A DNA stretch of 22,951 nt from ZC4RG17 sp035304485. GTDB lineage: Bacteria > Actinomycetota > Acidimicrobiia > Spongiisociales > ZC4RG35. Positions 1 to 6,726 of the stretch are shown piece after piece. Each line of letters starts with the position of its first letter. Within the stretch, counting starts at the first letter, position 1. Under the pieces are notes generated by a model. It had not been told where the DNA came from. It did no database searches and saw only the letters and a list, made by a program, of their open reading frames with translations. The stretch spans positions 1 through 22,951 of the forward strand of contig DATGPZ010000241.1 in the NCBI GenBank assembly GCA_035304485.1, read 5' to 3'. A program made the position numbers and the translations under genes.

Positions 1-876
1 TATGCCCTCGCCACGCGGTTGCTCGAAGCCGGAGTGGACCTGTGGGTGTACAACCGCACCCGCTCCAAGGCCGAGCCGCTCGAGGAGTTGGGAGCGAAGG
101 TGGTGGACTCTCCGGCCGACATGGGAGAGCGCGACATCGTCTTCACCATGGTGGCCGGCCCCGAGGACGTCATGGAGGTGATTCTGGGCGAGGAAGGAGT
201 CCTCTCCGGGCAAGATCGCCCTGAGATCATCGTCGACGCCACCACCATCGATCCCAACACCTCGAGCGAGCTGAGCCAGAGAGCCGAGGAGTTGGGGACC
301 TCCATCCTGGCGGCCCCGGTGTCGGGCAATCCCAAGGTGGTGAAGTCGGGCAAGCTCACGTCCGTGGTCTCGGGTCCGGAGGAGGCCTGGAAGACCGCTC
401 GCCCGTACATAGAGCTCTTCGGGCGCAAGGCCACCTATGTCGGCGAGGGAGATACCGCTCGCCTGGTCAAGATCTGCCACAACCTCATGCTGGGCGTGGT
501 GACCCAATCGATGGCCGAGATCACCCTGCTCGCCGAAGCGGCCGGAGTGTCCCGCTACGACTTCCTCGAGTTTCTCAACGATTCGGTGATGGGATCGACC
601 TTCACCCGCTACAAGACTCCGGCATTCGTCAACCTCGACTACAAGCCCACCTTCACCTGGCATCTGCTGCGCAAGGACTTCGAGCTCGGTCTCCAGTCGG
701 GCCGGGATCTGAACGTCCCTCTGCCCACCGCCGCTCTCGTCCACCAGATCGTCGTCGACGGCATCGGCCGGGGCTGGGGCGACCAAGACTTCGCGGCGTT
801 GCTGAGTCGGCTCGCGGAAGGGGCAGGCCTTAGTATCGAACCTGAGAATCGTGAAGTCTCCGACGGATTGAGCTGA
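1..876 (+). CDS. NAD(P)-dependent beta-hydroxyacid dehydrogenase (HIBADH/GLYR family), 5' end missing
   Basis: Oxidises or reduces a small beta-hydroxyacid such as 3-hydroxyisobutyrate or tartronate semialdehyde; the true substrate is unknown. The reading frame is open from base 1, so the start and the GxGxMG dinucleotide loop lie upstream of the window. Visible family marks are the NRTRSK stretch after the second Rossmann strand (bases 52-69), which in this family usually favours NADP(H); the substrate loop PVSGNP (GN where most members have GG); and the catalytic Lys (469-471) followed by His-Asn (478-483). The C-terminal all-helical dimer domain is complete. Its stop overlaps the start of the aldehyde dehydrogenase by one base (TGATG), indicating translational coupling. 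A paralogue with the same NRTRSK and SGNP motifs lies at 6727-7611. The family is certain; the substrate is not. Confidence 0.93.
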   Translation, partial: YALATRLLEAGVDLWVYNRTRSKAEPLEELGAKVVDSPADMGERDIVFTMVAGPEDVMEVILGEEGVLSGQDRPEIIVDATTIDPNTSSELSQRAEELGTSILAAPVSGNPKVVKSGKLTSVVSGPEEAWKTARPYIELFGRKATYVGEGDTARLVKICHNLMLGVVTQSMAEITLLAEAAGVSRYDFLEFLNDSVMGSTFTRYKTPAFVNLDYKPTFTWHLLRKDFELGLQSGRDLNVPLPTAALVHQIVVDGIGRGWGDQDFAALLSRLAEGAGLSIEPENREVSDGLS

Positions 877-2342
877 TGTCCAACAACCCCCTTCTCGAGA
901 GAATGCAGAAGCTGGGCCACGACCGTCTCTTGATCGGCGGCGAGTGGCGAGAGGCCTCCGACGGCGCCGAGATCGACGTTCTCGACCCGTCCACCGGCGA
1001 GCCCGTGGCGACCGTGCCGAGTGGCTCCGCCGACGACGCCGTTGCTGCGGTCGACGCCGCTGAGGCGGCGGCCGGCGAGTGGGCAGCCACCCCTCCGCGT
1101 CAGCGAGGCGAGATCCTCCGCCGTGCATTCGAGTTGATGACCGCTCAGGCCGACGAGCTCGCATCGCTCATCGTCCTCGAGATGGGCAAGACCTTCACCG
1201 AATCGAAAGGTGAGATCACCTACGCCGCCGAGTTCTACCGCTGGTTCTCCGAAGAGGCGGTTCGCAACGACGGTTCCATCACGCTGGCCCCGGCAGGGGA
1301 CAAGCGGATCATCGCCATCGGCCAGCCCATCGGGATATCGCTCCTGATCACCCCGTGGAACTTCCCTGCCGCCATGGCGACTCGCAAGATCGGCCCGGCC
1401 CTTGCCGCTGGGTGTACGGTGATCCTCAAGCCCGCCTCCGACACGCCCCTCACTGCCCTCGCCATCGGGGCGTTGATGGAGGAAGCCGGGGTTCCTCCCG
1501 GCGTGATCAACGTCCTGCCTTCGCGGCGGTCCTCGGAAGTGGTGCCGGCGATGCTCGGTGATCCGCGAGTACGGAAGCTCTCGTTCACGGGTTCCACCGA
1601 GGTCGGGCGTACCCTGCTGGCCCAGGCGTCGGAGCGGATCGTATCCACGTCGATGGAGTTGGGCGGCAACGCTCCGTTCCTGGTGTTCGAGGATGCGGAC
1701 ATCGCGGCGGCGGTGGAGGGGGCGATGATCGCCAAGATGCGCAACGGGGGTCAGTCTTGTATCGCGGCCAATCGCTTCCTCGTTCACGAAGCGGTGGCGG
1801 ACGAGTTCTCCCAAGAGTTCGCTCGGGCGATGAGCTCGCTCTCGGTCGGTCCGGGGATGGAGCCCGGAGTGGATCTCGGTCCGCTGATCAATCAGGGTGC
1901 TCAGAAGGACATGGTCGAGTCGGTCGAACTGGCGACCGGATCCGGTTCGCAGGTCCTGGCGGGGGGCAAGGCCCCGGACCGGCCAGGCTACTTCTTCGAG
2001 CCGACCGTCCTCGCAGGGGTGGACGCCGACGCGCCCGTCCTCGAACGGGAGATCTTCGGGCCGGTGGCCCCGATCGTCAGCTTCCAGAGCGAGGAGGAGG
2101 CGATCGCTCTCGCCAACGACACCATTCATGGTCTGGCGGCCTACCTGTACAGCCGGGACTTGAGCCGTTCCCTGCGGGTCGCCGAGGCCTTGGAATCGGG
2201 CATGGTCGGGATCAATCGAGGCCTCATCTCAGATCCCGCCGCTCCCTTCGGTGGGGTCAAGCAGAGTGGTGTCGGCCGGGAAGGCGGCCACGAGGGCATG
2301 AAGGAGTTCCTCGAGATCAAGTACATCGCCGCCTCGTGGTGA
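876..2342 (+). CDS. NAD(P)-dependent aldehyde dehydrogenase, succinate-semialdehyde dehydrogenase (GabD)-like
   Basis: Oxidises a semialdehyde or other aldehyde to the carboxylate in the cytoplasm. At 488 residues it has the normal family length. Visible motifs are PWNFP with the oxyanion Asn162, the coenzyme-binding Lys185 in KPAS, the general base Glu261 in ELGGNAP, and the nucleophile Cys295 in GQSCIA. KPAS, as in E. coli GabD, rather than KPAE/KPSE, suggests NADP may be accepted (inference). The ATG overlaps the stop of the preceding hydroxyacid dehydrogenase by one base, so the two are probably co-translated and may act in sequence: alcohol to semialdehyde to acid. The Rid-family gene follows after 17 nt. 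Methylmalonate-semialdehyde dehydrogenase is less likely because the overall pattern follows GabD/SSADH. Confidence 0.94.
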   Translation: MSNNPLLERMQKLGHDRLLIGGEWREASDGAEIDVLDPSTGEPVATVPSGSADDAVAAVDAAEAAAGEWAATPPRQRGEILRRAFELMTAQADELASLIVLEMGKTFTESKGEITYAAEFYRWFSEEAVRNDGSITLAPAGDKRIIAIGQPIGISLLITPWNFPAAMATRKIGPALAAGCTVILKPASDTPLTALAIGALMEEAGVPPGVINVLPSRRSSEVVPAMLGDPRVRKLSFTGSTEVGRTLLAQASERIVSTSMELGGNAPFLVFEDADIAAAVEGAMIAKMRNGGQSCIAANRFLVHEAVADEFSQEFARAMSSLSVGPGMEPGVDLGPLINQGAQKDMVESVELATGSGSQVLAGGKAPDRPGYFFEPTVLAGVDADAPVLEREIFGPVAPIVSFQSEEEAIALANDTIHGLAAYLYSRDLSRSLRVAEALESGMVGINRGLISDPAAPFGGVKQSGVGREGGHEGMKEFLEIKYIAASW

Positions 2343-2359
2343 GCGAGGGGGACTGATTC

Positions 2360-2767
2360 GTGGCCAAATCTCATTCGAATCCGGAGTCGATCCACCGACC
2401 CCACAACGACGCGTACAGCCACGTCGTGGTGGTCGAGAGCGGCCGGCTCGCCTTCCTGTCCGGACAGGTGGCGTTCGACCGTGAAGGCCGGGTTCTGGGC
2501 GGGGACGACGTGGGCCAGCAGGCTCGGCACGCCTACCGGAACCTCCGTTCGGCCATCGAGGCCTTGGGTGCCACGACCGCCGACATCGTCAAGCTGACGA
2601 CGTTCGTGGTCGGCGATGCCCATCGGCTCCTCCCGGCGGTAGGGGCGGCCCGCGACGAGATCCTCGCTCTCGACGGCCCCATGCCGGCCTCGACTCTCGT
2701 CGGTGTCACATCACTGGCGACTCCCGACCTCCTGATCGAGGTCGAGGCGGTCGTGCTGCTGGACTGA
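2360..2767 (+). CDS. RidA/YjgF/YER057c/UK114-family protein (lacks the Arg of RidA)
   Basis: This is a small trimeric Rid-fold protein of 135 residues. RidA itself hydrolyses reactive enamine/imine intermediates; relatives serve in pathways releasing imines or aminoacrylates. The fold shows in FLSGQV near residues 32-37, the helix HAYRNLRSAIEALGAT (57-72), and the C-terminal PAST...LLIEVEAV segment. The catalytic Arg that normally follows 'PA' is Ser111 here, so canonical 2-aminoacrylate deaminase chemistry is unlikely. It starts at GTG 2360, 17 nt after the aldehyde dehydrogenase stop, with a G-rich stretch (GAGGGGG) about 9 nt upstream as ribosome site. It is the last gene of the first operon; 113 bp separate it from the regulator. 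A second Rid protein with the same substitution lies at 9465-9914. Confidence 0.9.
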   Translation: MAKSHSNPESIHRPHNDAYSHVVVVESGRLAFLSGQVAFDREGRVLGGDDVGQQARHAYRNLRSAIEALGATTADIVKLTTFVVGDAHRLLPAVGAARDEILALDGPMPASTLVGVTSLATPDLLIEVEAVVLLD

Positions 2768-2797
2768 CTCCAGCGGCGGACCGGTTCCGTCGGGTCG

Positions 2798-2809
2798 GCA
2801 AGCGTTTGC
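2798..2809. promoter_or_regulatory. Candidate LacI-family operator, site a
   Basis: GCAAGCGTTTGC is a palindrome with a central CG and perfect GCAA/TTGC arms. It lies 71 bp upstream of the LacI-family gene start, which suggests autoregulation. It matches the shared pattern GCAAnCGnTTGC at 12 of 12 defined positions. I see no convincing -10/-35 pair here. Confidence 0.6.
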
Positions 2810-2880
2810 GAGGTGACCGGCATCCAGCGTGCCGGTGTGGAAGAATGCGCGCTCGACCCCAGCGGAAGGACGGTGACCAA

Positions 2881-3888
2881 GTGAGCATGCCCACCCTCGA
2901 CGACGTCGCCCGAGAGGTAGGTGTGCATCCATCGACGGTGTCGAGGGCGCTGAACCCCAGCAAGGCGGGATTGGTGAATCCGGAGACGCGCCAGGCCGTG
3001 GAGGAGGCCGCCCGCCGACTCGGCTATCGCCCCCACATGGTGGCCCGCGGTCTCCAGAGCGGGCGCACCGCCACCGTCGGAGTCATCGCGGCCGATCTCG
3101 GCAACCAATTCGTCACCCCGATCATCCATGGTGTGACGGCGTCTCTGGAGCTCGGCGAGTTCATGCCCGTGATCGCCGAGACCCAAGACGAGCACGAGCG
3201 ATTCGCCCGGATCCTGGATCACATGTTGAGCCGAAGGGTCGACGCGGTCGTCGCTCTGGCCGCCCGGGCGGGGGATCGCCAGATCCTGGAGGACGCCGCT
3301 CGCATCGCTCCGGTGGTGGTGGCGGCCCGCCCCCTGCCAGGGAGCCGGCTCCCTCAAGTCGTCCACGACGATGCTGCCGGGGCGCGGATGGCGGCCGAGC
3401 ATCTCCACGAACTGGGCCACCGTCGGGTGGCTCAGCTGCGGGGTCCACTCGACGTGGCCAACTTCGAGCATCGCGCCTCCGCGTTCTCGGAGACGTGCCG
3501 CGAACTCGGAATCGAGGAGGTCGAGGTGCCAGAGATCGGTTCGCGCCCGATCTACGACGAGGGATATCGGCTGATGAAGGCTCTCCTCGAGCGCGACACC
3601 GATGTGCCGACCGCCGTGTTCGCCCACAACGACCTCATGGCTCTCGGCGCCCTGGCCGCCCTGAAGGAGCGGGACTTGTCGGTTCCCGAGGACGTGTCCC
3701 TGATCGGCTACAACGACCTGCCGATGATGGCGTTGGTCGACCCTCCCCTCACGACGGTTCGTTACCCGAGCCGCGAGATCGGGTTGGCGGCAGGCGAGTT
3801 GGTCGTCGCCCATCTCGCCGGCGAGGAATCGGCCGATGTCTGCCTCCAACCGTCGCTGGTCGTGCGCCGGTCCACCCGGCCCGTCTAG
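2881..3888 (+). CDS. LacI-family transcriptional regulator
   Basis: DNA-binding regulator of 335 residues, the usual family length. The N-terminal helix-turn-helix spans residues 5-25 (TLDDVAREVGV, then HPSTVSRALN as recognition helix). A hinge around 49-60 contains ARGL; the family's hinge leucine (Leu58 here) inserts at a central CpG of the operator. The rest is a periplasmic-binding-protein-like effector domain. I chose GTG 2881 because GGAAGGA sits 10 nt upstream and the family's N-terminus begins here; an in-frame extension to 2806 would run over operator a. Eight CG-centred palindromes of PurR-like form lie at 2798, 3902, 5590, 5638, 5659, 17160, 17194 and 22140, and this is the only LacI-type gene seen, so it is the best candidate for their ligand-responsive repressor. 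The effector is probably the substrate or an early intermediate (inference). Confidence 0.95.
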   Translation: MSMPTLDDVAREVGVHPSTVSRALNPSKAGLVNPETRQAVEEAARRLGYRPHMVARGLQSGRTATVGVIAADLGNQFVTPIIHGVTASLELGEFMPVIAETQDEHERFARILDHMLSRRVDAVVALAARAGDRQILEDAARIAPVVVAARPLPGSRLPQVVHDDAAGARMAAEHLHELGHRRVAQLRGPLDVANFEHRASAFSETCRELGIEEVEVPEIGSRPIYDEGYRLMKALLERDTDVPTAVFAHNDLMALGALAALKERDLSVPEDVSLIGYNDLPMMALVDPPLTTVRYPSREIGLAAGELVVAHLAGEESADVCLQPSLVVRRSTRPV

Positions 3889-3913
3889 GATGGACCTGGC
3901 TGCAAACGTTTGA
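3886..3913 (+). promoter_or_regulatory. Candidate -10 element and LacI-family operator (site b) before the SDR gene
   Basis: TAGGAT at 3886-3891 overlaps the stop codon of the regulator gene and could be a -10; no good -35 is visible. The operator GCAAACGTTTGA (3902-3913, containing the perfect palindrome CAAACGTTTG) would start a few bases after the transcription start and abuts the AAGGAGG ribosome site at 3913-3919. A bound repressor there would block initiation or clearance. Confidence 0.5.
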
Positions 3914-3925
3914 AGGAGGCCGGTG

Positions 3926-4624
3926 ATGGATGGCAGTGTCGTGGTGATCGGCGGGTCGGCGGGCCTGGGCAAGGCGATCGCGTCTCATTACGCCGACGCC
4001 GGACACGACGTGGTCGTGACGAGCCGTGACAAAGCACGAGCCGAGGCAACAGCGCAAGAGATCGGCGGGTCGAGTCGCGGCATCGCCGTCGATCTGACCC
4101 GGCCCGCCGAGATCCGGTCCGCCCTCGCCGAGATCGGCCCAGTCCGGTACCTCGTCATCGCCGCTATCGAGCGGGACGAGAACACCGTCGCCGACTTCGA
4201 TGTGGCGGGAGCCACCAGCCTGACGACTCTCAAGCTCGTCGGATACCCCGAGGTGATACACAGCCTGCGTGACCGCTTGACCGAGGACGCCTCCGTGGTG
4301 CTATTCGGTGGCCTGGCCAAGGACCGTCCGTACCCCGGCTCGACCATGGTCACCACGGTCAACGGCGGCATCACCACGCTCATCAACACCCTCAGCGTCG
4401 AGTTGGCGCCGATCCGCTTCAACGCCATCCATCCCGGGATCGTTGGGGACACTCCGTACTGGGCGGCGAAGCCGCCGGAGGTGCTGGAGGGCGTCAGGAG
4501 TCGGACCCCGACCGGACGACTGGTCACCACCGCCGACATCGTCGACGCGGTGCGTTTCCTCCTCGAGAATCCCGGGGTCAACGCCGTCAACCTCCGGGTA
4601 GACGGAGGCACGCTGCTGGGCTGA
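3926..4624 (+). CDS. SDR-fold (Rossmann) protein lacking the YxxxK catalytic motif
   Basis: A 232-residue protein of the short-chain dehydrogenase/reductase fold. It has the dinucleotide loop GGSAGLG (9-15), a VTSR stretch after strand two (31-34), VDLTRP (55-60), ELAPIRFNAIHPG (159-171) and a C-terminal VDGGTL as in classical SDRs. Where YxxxK should be, alignment on the following LSVELAP gives V142-T-T-V-N146, and the catalytic Ser region reads FGGLAK. Active-site Ser, Tyr and Lys therefore all appear missing, so it may bind NAD(P) without normal SDR catalysis. ATG 3926 has AAGGAGG six bases upstream; GTG 3923 is the alternative but too close. It is preceded by operator b and converges on the cupin gene with a 10 bp gap. 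Confidence 0.85.
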   Translation: MDGSVVVIGGSAGLGKAIASHYADAGHDVVVTSRDKARAEATAQEIGGSSRGIAVDLTRPAEIRSALAEIGPVRYLVIAAIERDENTVADFDVAGATSLTTLKLVGYPEVIHSLRDRLTEDASVVLFGGLAKDRPYPGSTMVTTVNGGITTLINTLSVELAPIRFNAIHPGIVGDTPYWAAKPPEVLEGVRSRTPTGRLVTTADIVDAVRFLLENPGVNAVNLRVDGGTLLG

Positions 4625-4634
4625 CGCTGCGCGG

Positions 4635-5531
4635 TCAGTCCGCCAGCCGCTCCTCGAGATAGCTCCAGTCTCGGGCGAACCGATAGGAATGACGGGCCGG
4701 AGGCCCGGGCGCCTGTGTCTCGAGCCAGCGAACCCGCTCGTTGCCGGGGTTGGCGAACTCGTGGACGCAGCCGACCCCGGCGAAGGCGACGTCACCCACC
4801 TCCAGCCGGTATTCGTGACCGTCGAAGCGTGAATCGACACCCCCGTCGAGGATCAGATAGGTCTCCTCCAAGGGGTGGTCGTGAGCGCCGGCGAAGCCGT
4901 TCGGCTCGTACTGGACCATGAACATGGTGGACAGCTGAGCCCCGAGATCGGTGTCGACCATCATCTTGACCGTGATGCCGCTGTAGACGAGGAGGGCAGT
5001 CCGCATCGAGGCCGACACAGCCAGCCGATCCTGGGTCTGCTTGTCGACGTCCATGTTCTCGGGGTCGATGTGGCCGAAACGGCGGGTGCGCGGATCGCGG
5101 ACGTCGACGGCCACCGGCTCGGTCGCCTCGAAGCCGGCAGTGAAGTAGACATCGCCGTCGTGCAGGCTGCGGGGCTGGGGAGACAGCATCGCCGCCCAGC
5201 GCACCGTTTCCGTTCCGGCGTTGCGCCAGCGATGCTCGACTCCCACCGGGGCCAACCCGTAGTCACCGGGCCGCAGGGTCACCGAGCCGCCCGGCGTCTC
5301 GTACACGACCTGCCCTTCCAGTACGTAGAAGCTCTCCTCGAACGAGTGCACGTGGGCCTCGATCGATCCACCCGGCTCGAGACGGGCGATTCCGAAGCCG
5401 GTGTGAACGGCGGCCGGGTCGGAGTCGTCGACGATCGACCAATAGTCGAAGCCTTCGCTGTGTTGTTGGTACTCGGCGGGGATCGTGTAGTGGGCGTCCT
5501 CCGCCCGGGCGATGATGTGCCGTGATCTCAT
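4635..5531 (-). CDS. Two-domain cupin (bicupin) protein, function unassigned
   Basis: A cytoplasmic protein of 298 residues with two cupin barrels, each with complete metal ligands. Domain 1 has His60, His62, Glu66 and His100; domain 2 has His217, His219, Glu223 and His257. The arrangement resembles bicupins such as ureidoglycine aminohydrolase-like or gentisate-dioxygenase-like enzymes, but nothing decides between hydrolase, isomerase and dioxygenase, and I do not assign a reaction. The start is ATG at 5531 (minus strand), with GGAGAAAGG shortly upstream; the frame stays open far beyond, but that is antisense to the hydrolase gene and intergenic DNA. It is divergent from the hydrolase operon and has its own -35/-10 with an operator in the spacer, so it is probably induced with the rest of the locus. 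Confidence 0.88.
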   Translation of the reverse strand: MRSRHIIARAEDAHYTIPAEYQQHSEGFDYWSIVDDSDPAAVHTGFGIARLEPGGSIEAHVHSFEESFYVLEGQVVYETPGGSVTLRPGDYGLAPVGVEHRWRNAGTETVRWAAMLSPQPRSLHDGDVYFTAGFEATEPVAVDVRDPRTRRFGHIDPENMDVDKQTQDRLAVSASMRTALLVYSGITVKMMVDTDLGAQLSTMFMVQYEPNGFAGAHDHPLEETYLILDGGVDSRFDGHEYRLEVGDVAFAGVGCVHEFANPGNERVRWLETQAPGPPARHSYRFARDWSYLEERLAD

Positions 5532-5578
5532 CTCAGCCTTTCTCCGGTAGCCATGGCCTGGCTCGTGCCGCCGCGCCG

Positions 5579-5607
5579 ATCGTATCTCTGCAAGCGATTG
5601 CTGGCAA
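5579..5607 (-). promoter_or_regulatory. Candidate sigma-70-type promoter of the cupin gene with operator c in the spacer
   Basis: On the minus strand TTGCCA (5607-5602) and TACGAT (5584-5579) are separated by exactly 17 bp. The whole spacer core is occupied by the palindrome GCAATCGCTTGC (minus-strand reading, 5601-5590). The expected start lies near 5572, giving a leader of about 41 nt to the ATG at 5531. A regulator on this site would occlude polymerase. Confidence 0.6.
5590..5601. promoter_or_regulatory. Candidate LacI-family operator, site c
   Basis: GCAAGCGATTGC matches the shared GCAAnCGnTTGC pattern at all defined positions. It lies entirely between the -35 and -10 of the minus-strand cupin promoter. 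Its centre is 48 bp from site d. Confidence 0.62.
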
Positions 5608-5637
5608 GAGATGAATCGGAGACTCGAGAATGGTGCA

Positions 5638-5649
5638 GAAATCGATTGC
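5638..5649. promoter_or_regulatory. Candidate LacI-family operator, site d
   Basis: GAAATCGATTGC differs from GCAAnCGnTTGC only at position 2. It overlaps the -35 (5646-5651) of the candidate plus-strand promoter of the hydrolase operon. Its centre is 21 bp, two helical turns, from site e. Confidence 0.5.
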
Positions 5650-5675
5650 AAGGAGCCTGAAATCGTTTGTAGGAT
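5646..5675 (+). promoter_or_regulatory. Candidate operator-controlled promoter (P1) of the hydrolase/transketolase/transporter operon
   Basis: TTGCAA (5646-5651) and TAGGAT (5670-5675) are 18 bp apart. Site d overlaps the -35 and site e fills the spacer up to the first base of the -10. Transcription would start near 5682, with a leader of about 135 nt to ATG 5817. Each hexamer matches the consensus at four of six positions. Confidence 0.45.
5659..5670. promoter_or_regulatory. Candidate LacI-family operator, site e (degenerate)
   Basis: GAAATCGTTTGT keeps the AAnCGnTTG core but differs from GCAAnCGnTTGC at both outer positions 2 and 12. It lies in the spacer of promoter P1, two helical turns from site d, so the pair could be bound on the same DNA face. 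Confidence 0.4.
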
Positions 5676-5714
5676 CTCACCCGATGCGATGTGCTTCCAG
5701 CGCCCTAGAGATAT

Positions 5715-5744
5715 TTGACATCTGCTTCCAGACACCTCTAGGGT
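5715..5744 (+). promoter_or_regulatory. Alternative promoter (P2) of the hydrolase operon
   Basis: A perfect -35 TTGACA (5715-5720) is followed after 18 bp by TAGGGT (5739-5744), a weak TAnnnT -10. The leader would be about 66 nt. It lies 45 bp beyond site e and has no operator of its own. It could be a basal promoter, or a chance match. Confidence 0.35.
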
Positions 5745-5816
5745 TTTGGCCAAGCCACCTGACCAATCCTCGGTATCGAGGGTAGTAAGGGCCCAAGAGG
5801 TCGAGAAAGGAGCACG

Positions 5817-6680
5817 ATGTCGCTGCAGGAGTTCGTCCCCCTCCCCGATTTCGAGGAGTACCGCGAGCGCTTCAAGGACTTCTTCGAGCTCGACCGGAAC
5901 GAGGACGGTGTGGTCCTCGCCAAAGCCCACACCCTCGGCGGACCGATCCAGCTCAGTGTCGAGAACCATCGGGCCTTGGGCCAGATGCTCAAGACGATCG
6001 GCTCCGACCCGAAGAACGAGATCCTGATCCTCACCGGATCCGGCGAGGAGTTCATGATGGACGCCGATCCGGAGGGGTTTCGGCTGGAGGAAGAGGACCT
6101 CGAGTATTGGGCGTACGAATACGCCTACAAAGACGGTCGGATCAACGTCAGCTCTCTGATCAACGATCTCGAGATTCCCACCATCGGCCTCCTGAACGGG
6201 CCGGGTTTCCACACCGAGATCGTCTTGATGTGCGACATCAGCCTGTGTGCGGACGACGCCGTCGTGTTCGATCTCCACTACGACATCGGTTCAGTCCCGG
6301 GGGACGGCATCCACAGCTGCTTCCAGGAGCTGCTGGGAGTGAAGCGGGCCGCCTATGCCCTGCTCACCGGTCAGGCCATCGACGCTCAACTCGCCCTCGA
6401 GTACGGGATGGTCAACGAGGTGATGCCCCGCGAAGAGCTCATCCCTCGTGCGTACCAGATCGCCGAGCACATCCTCTCCCAGCCCCGCACGACTCGGCGC
6501 CTGACCACCCAGATCGTGCGGCGTCCGTGGAAGAAGCGGATCGTGGACGACCTCGACGGCGGCTTCGGGATCCAGATGTTCGGCCACCTCGCCAAGGGAC
6601 GCGCCATCCACGGCCGGTCCACCATCGGGGAAGTGGTCGAGTACGTCCGGCAGGGACGGCGCAACAACTTCGACGACTGA
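5817..6680 (+). CDS. Crotonase-superfamily hydrolase resembling 6-oxocamphor hydrolase (beta-diketone hydrolase); enoyl-CoA hydratase/isomerase fold
   Basis: A 287-residue crotonase-fold enzyme. Instead of the usual CoA-dependent hydratase pattern it resembles, from memory, Rhodococcus 6-oxocamphor hydrolase, which cleaves a C-C bond in cyclic beta-diketones by a retro-Claisen reaction without CoA. Shared features are ILTGSGEEF (71-79), NGPGFHTEIVLMCD (127-140) with His132 and Asp140 placed like that enzyme's catalytic His/Asp pair, SVPGDGIH (159-166), LLTGQAIDA (182-190) and YGMVNEV (196-202). Hydratase Glu residues and the AGAD loop are absent (MMDAD, 80-84). ATG 5817 has AAAGGAG five bases upstream. 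It is the first gene of a ten-gene operon carrying a second hydroxyacid dehydrogenase, split transketolase, Rid protein and importer. Family assignment is solid; the diketone role is inference. Confidence 0.85.
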   Translation: MSLQEFVPLPDFEEYRERFKDFFELDRNEDGVVLAKAHTLGGPIQLSVENHRALGQMLKTIGSDPKNEILILTGSGEEFMMDADPEGFRLEEEDLEYWAYEYAYKDGRINVSSLINDLEIPTIGLLNGPGFHTEIVLMCDISLCADDAVVFDLHYDIGSVPGDGIHSCFQELLGVKRAAYALLTGQAIDAQLALEYGMVNEVMPREELIPRAYQIAEHILSQPRTTRRLTTQIVRRPWKKRIVDDLDGGFGIQMFGHLAKGRAIHGRSTIGEVVEYVRQGRRNNFDD

Positions 6681-6726
6681 TCGTGTCGGCATCGAACCAC
6701 TCGACCGATCAGGAGGAAGGACAGAT

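Noticed and set aside
639..2129. Long open frame on the minus strand opposite the dehydrogenase/aldehyde dehydrogenase genes
   Set aside because: Its product is Arg/His/Gly-rich with no recognisable motif; long antisense frames are expected in GC-rich coding DNA, and the plus-strand genes have clear family motifs.
2806..2880. In-frame N-terminal extension of the LacI-family gene
   Set aside because: It would add 25 residues not found in the family, has no ribosome site and covers operator a.
4621..4638. CTGAC/GTCAG stem between the convergent SDR and cupin genes as a bidirectional terminator
   Set aside because: Only 5 bp with an 8-nt loop and no T-run, overlapping both stop regions; too weak to call.
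5532..6278. Upstream extension of the minus-strand cupin frame
   Set aside because: It runs through the divergent promoter region and the hydrolase gene. ATG at 5531 has a good ribosome site and the promoter at 5579-5607.
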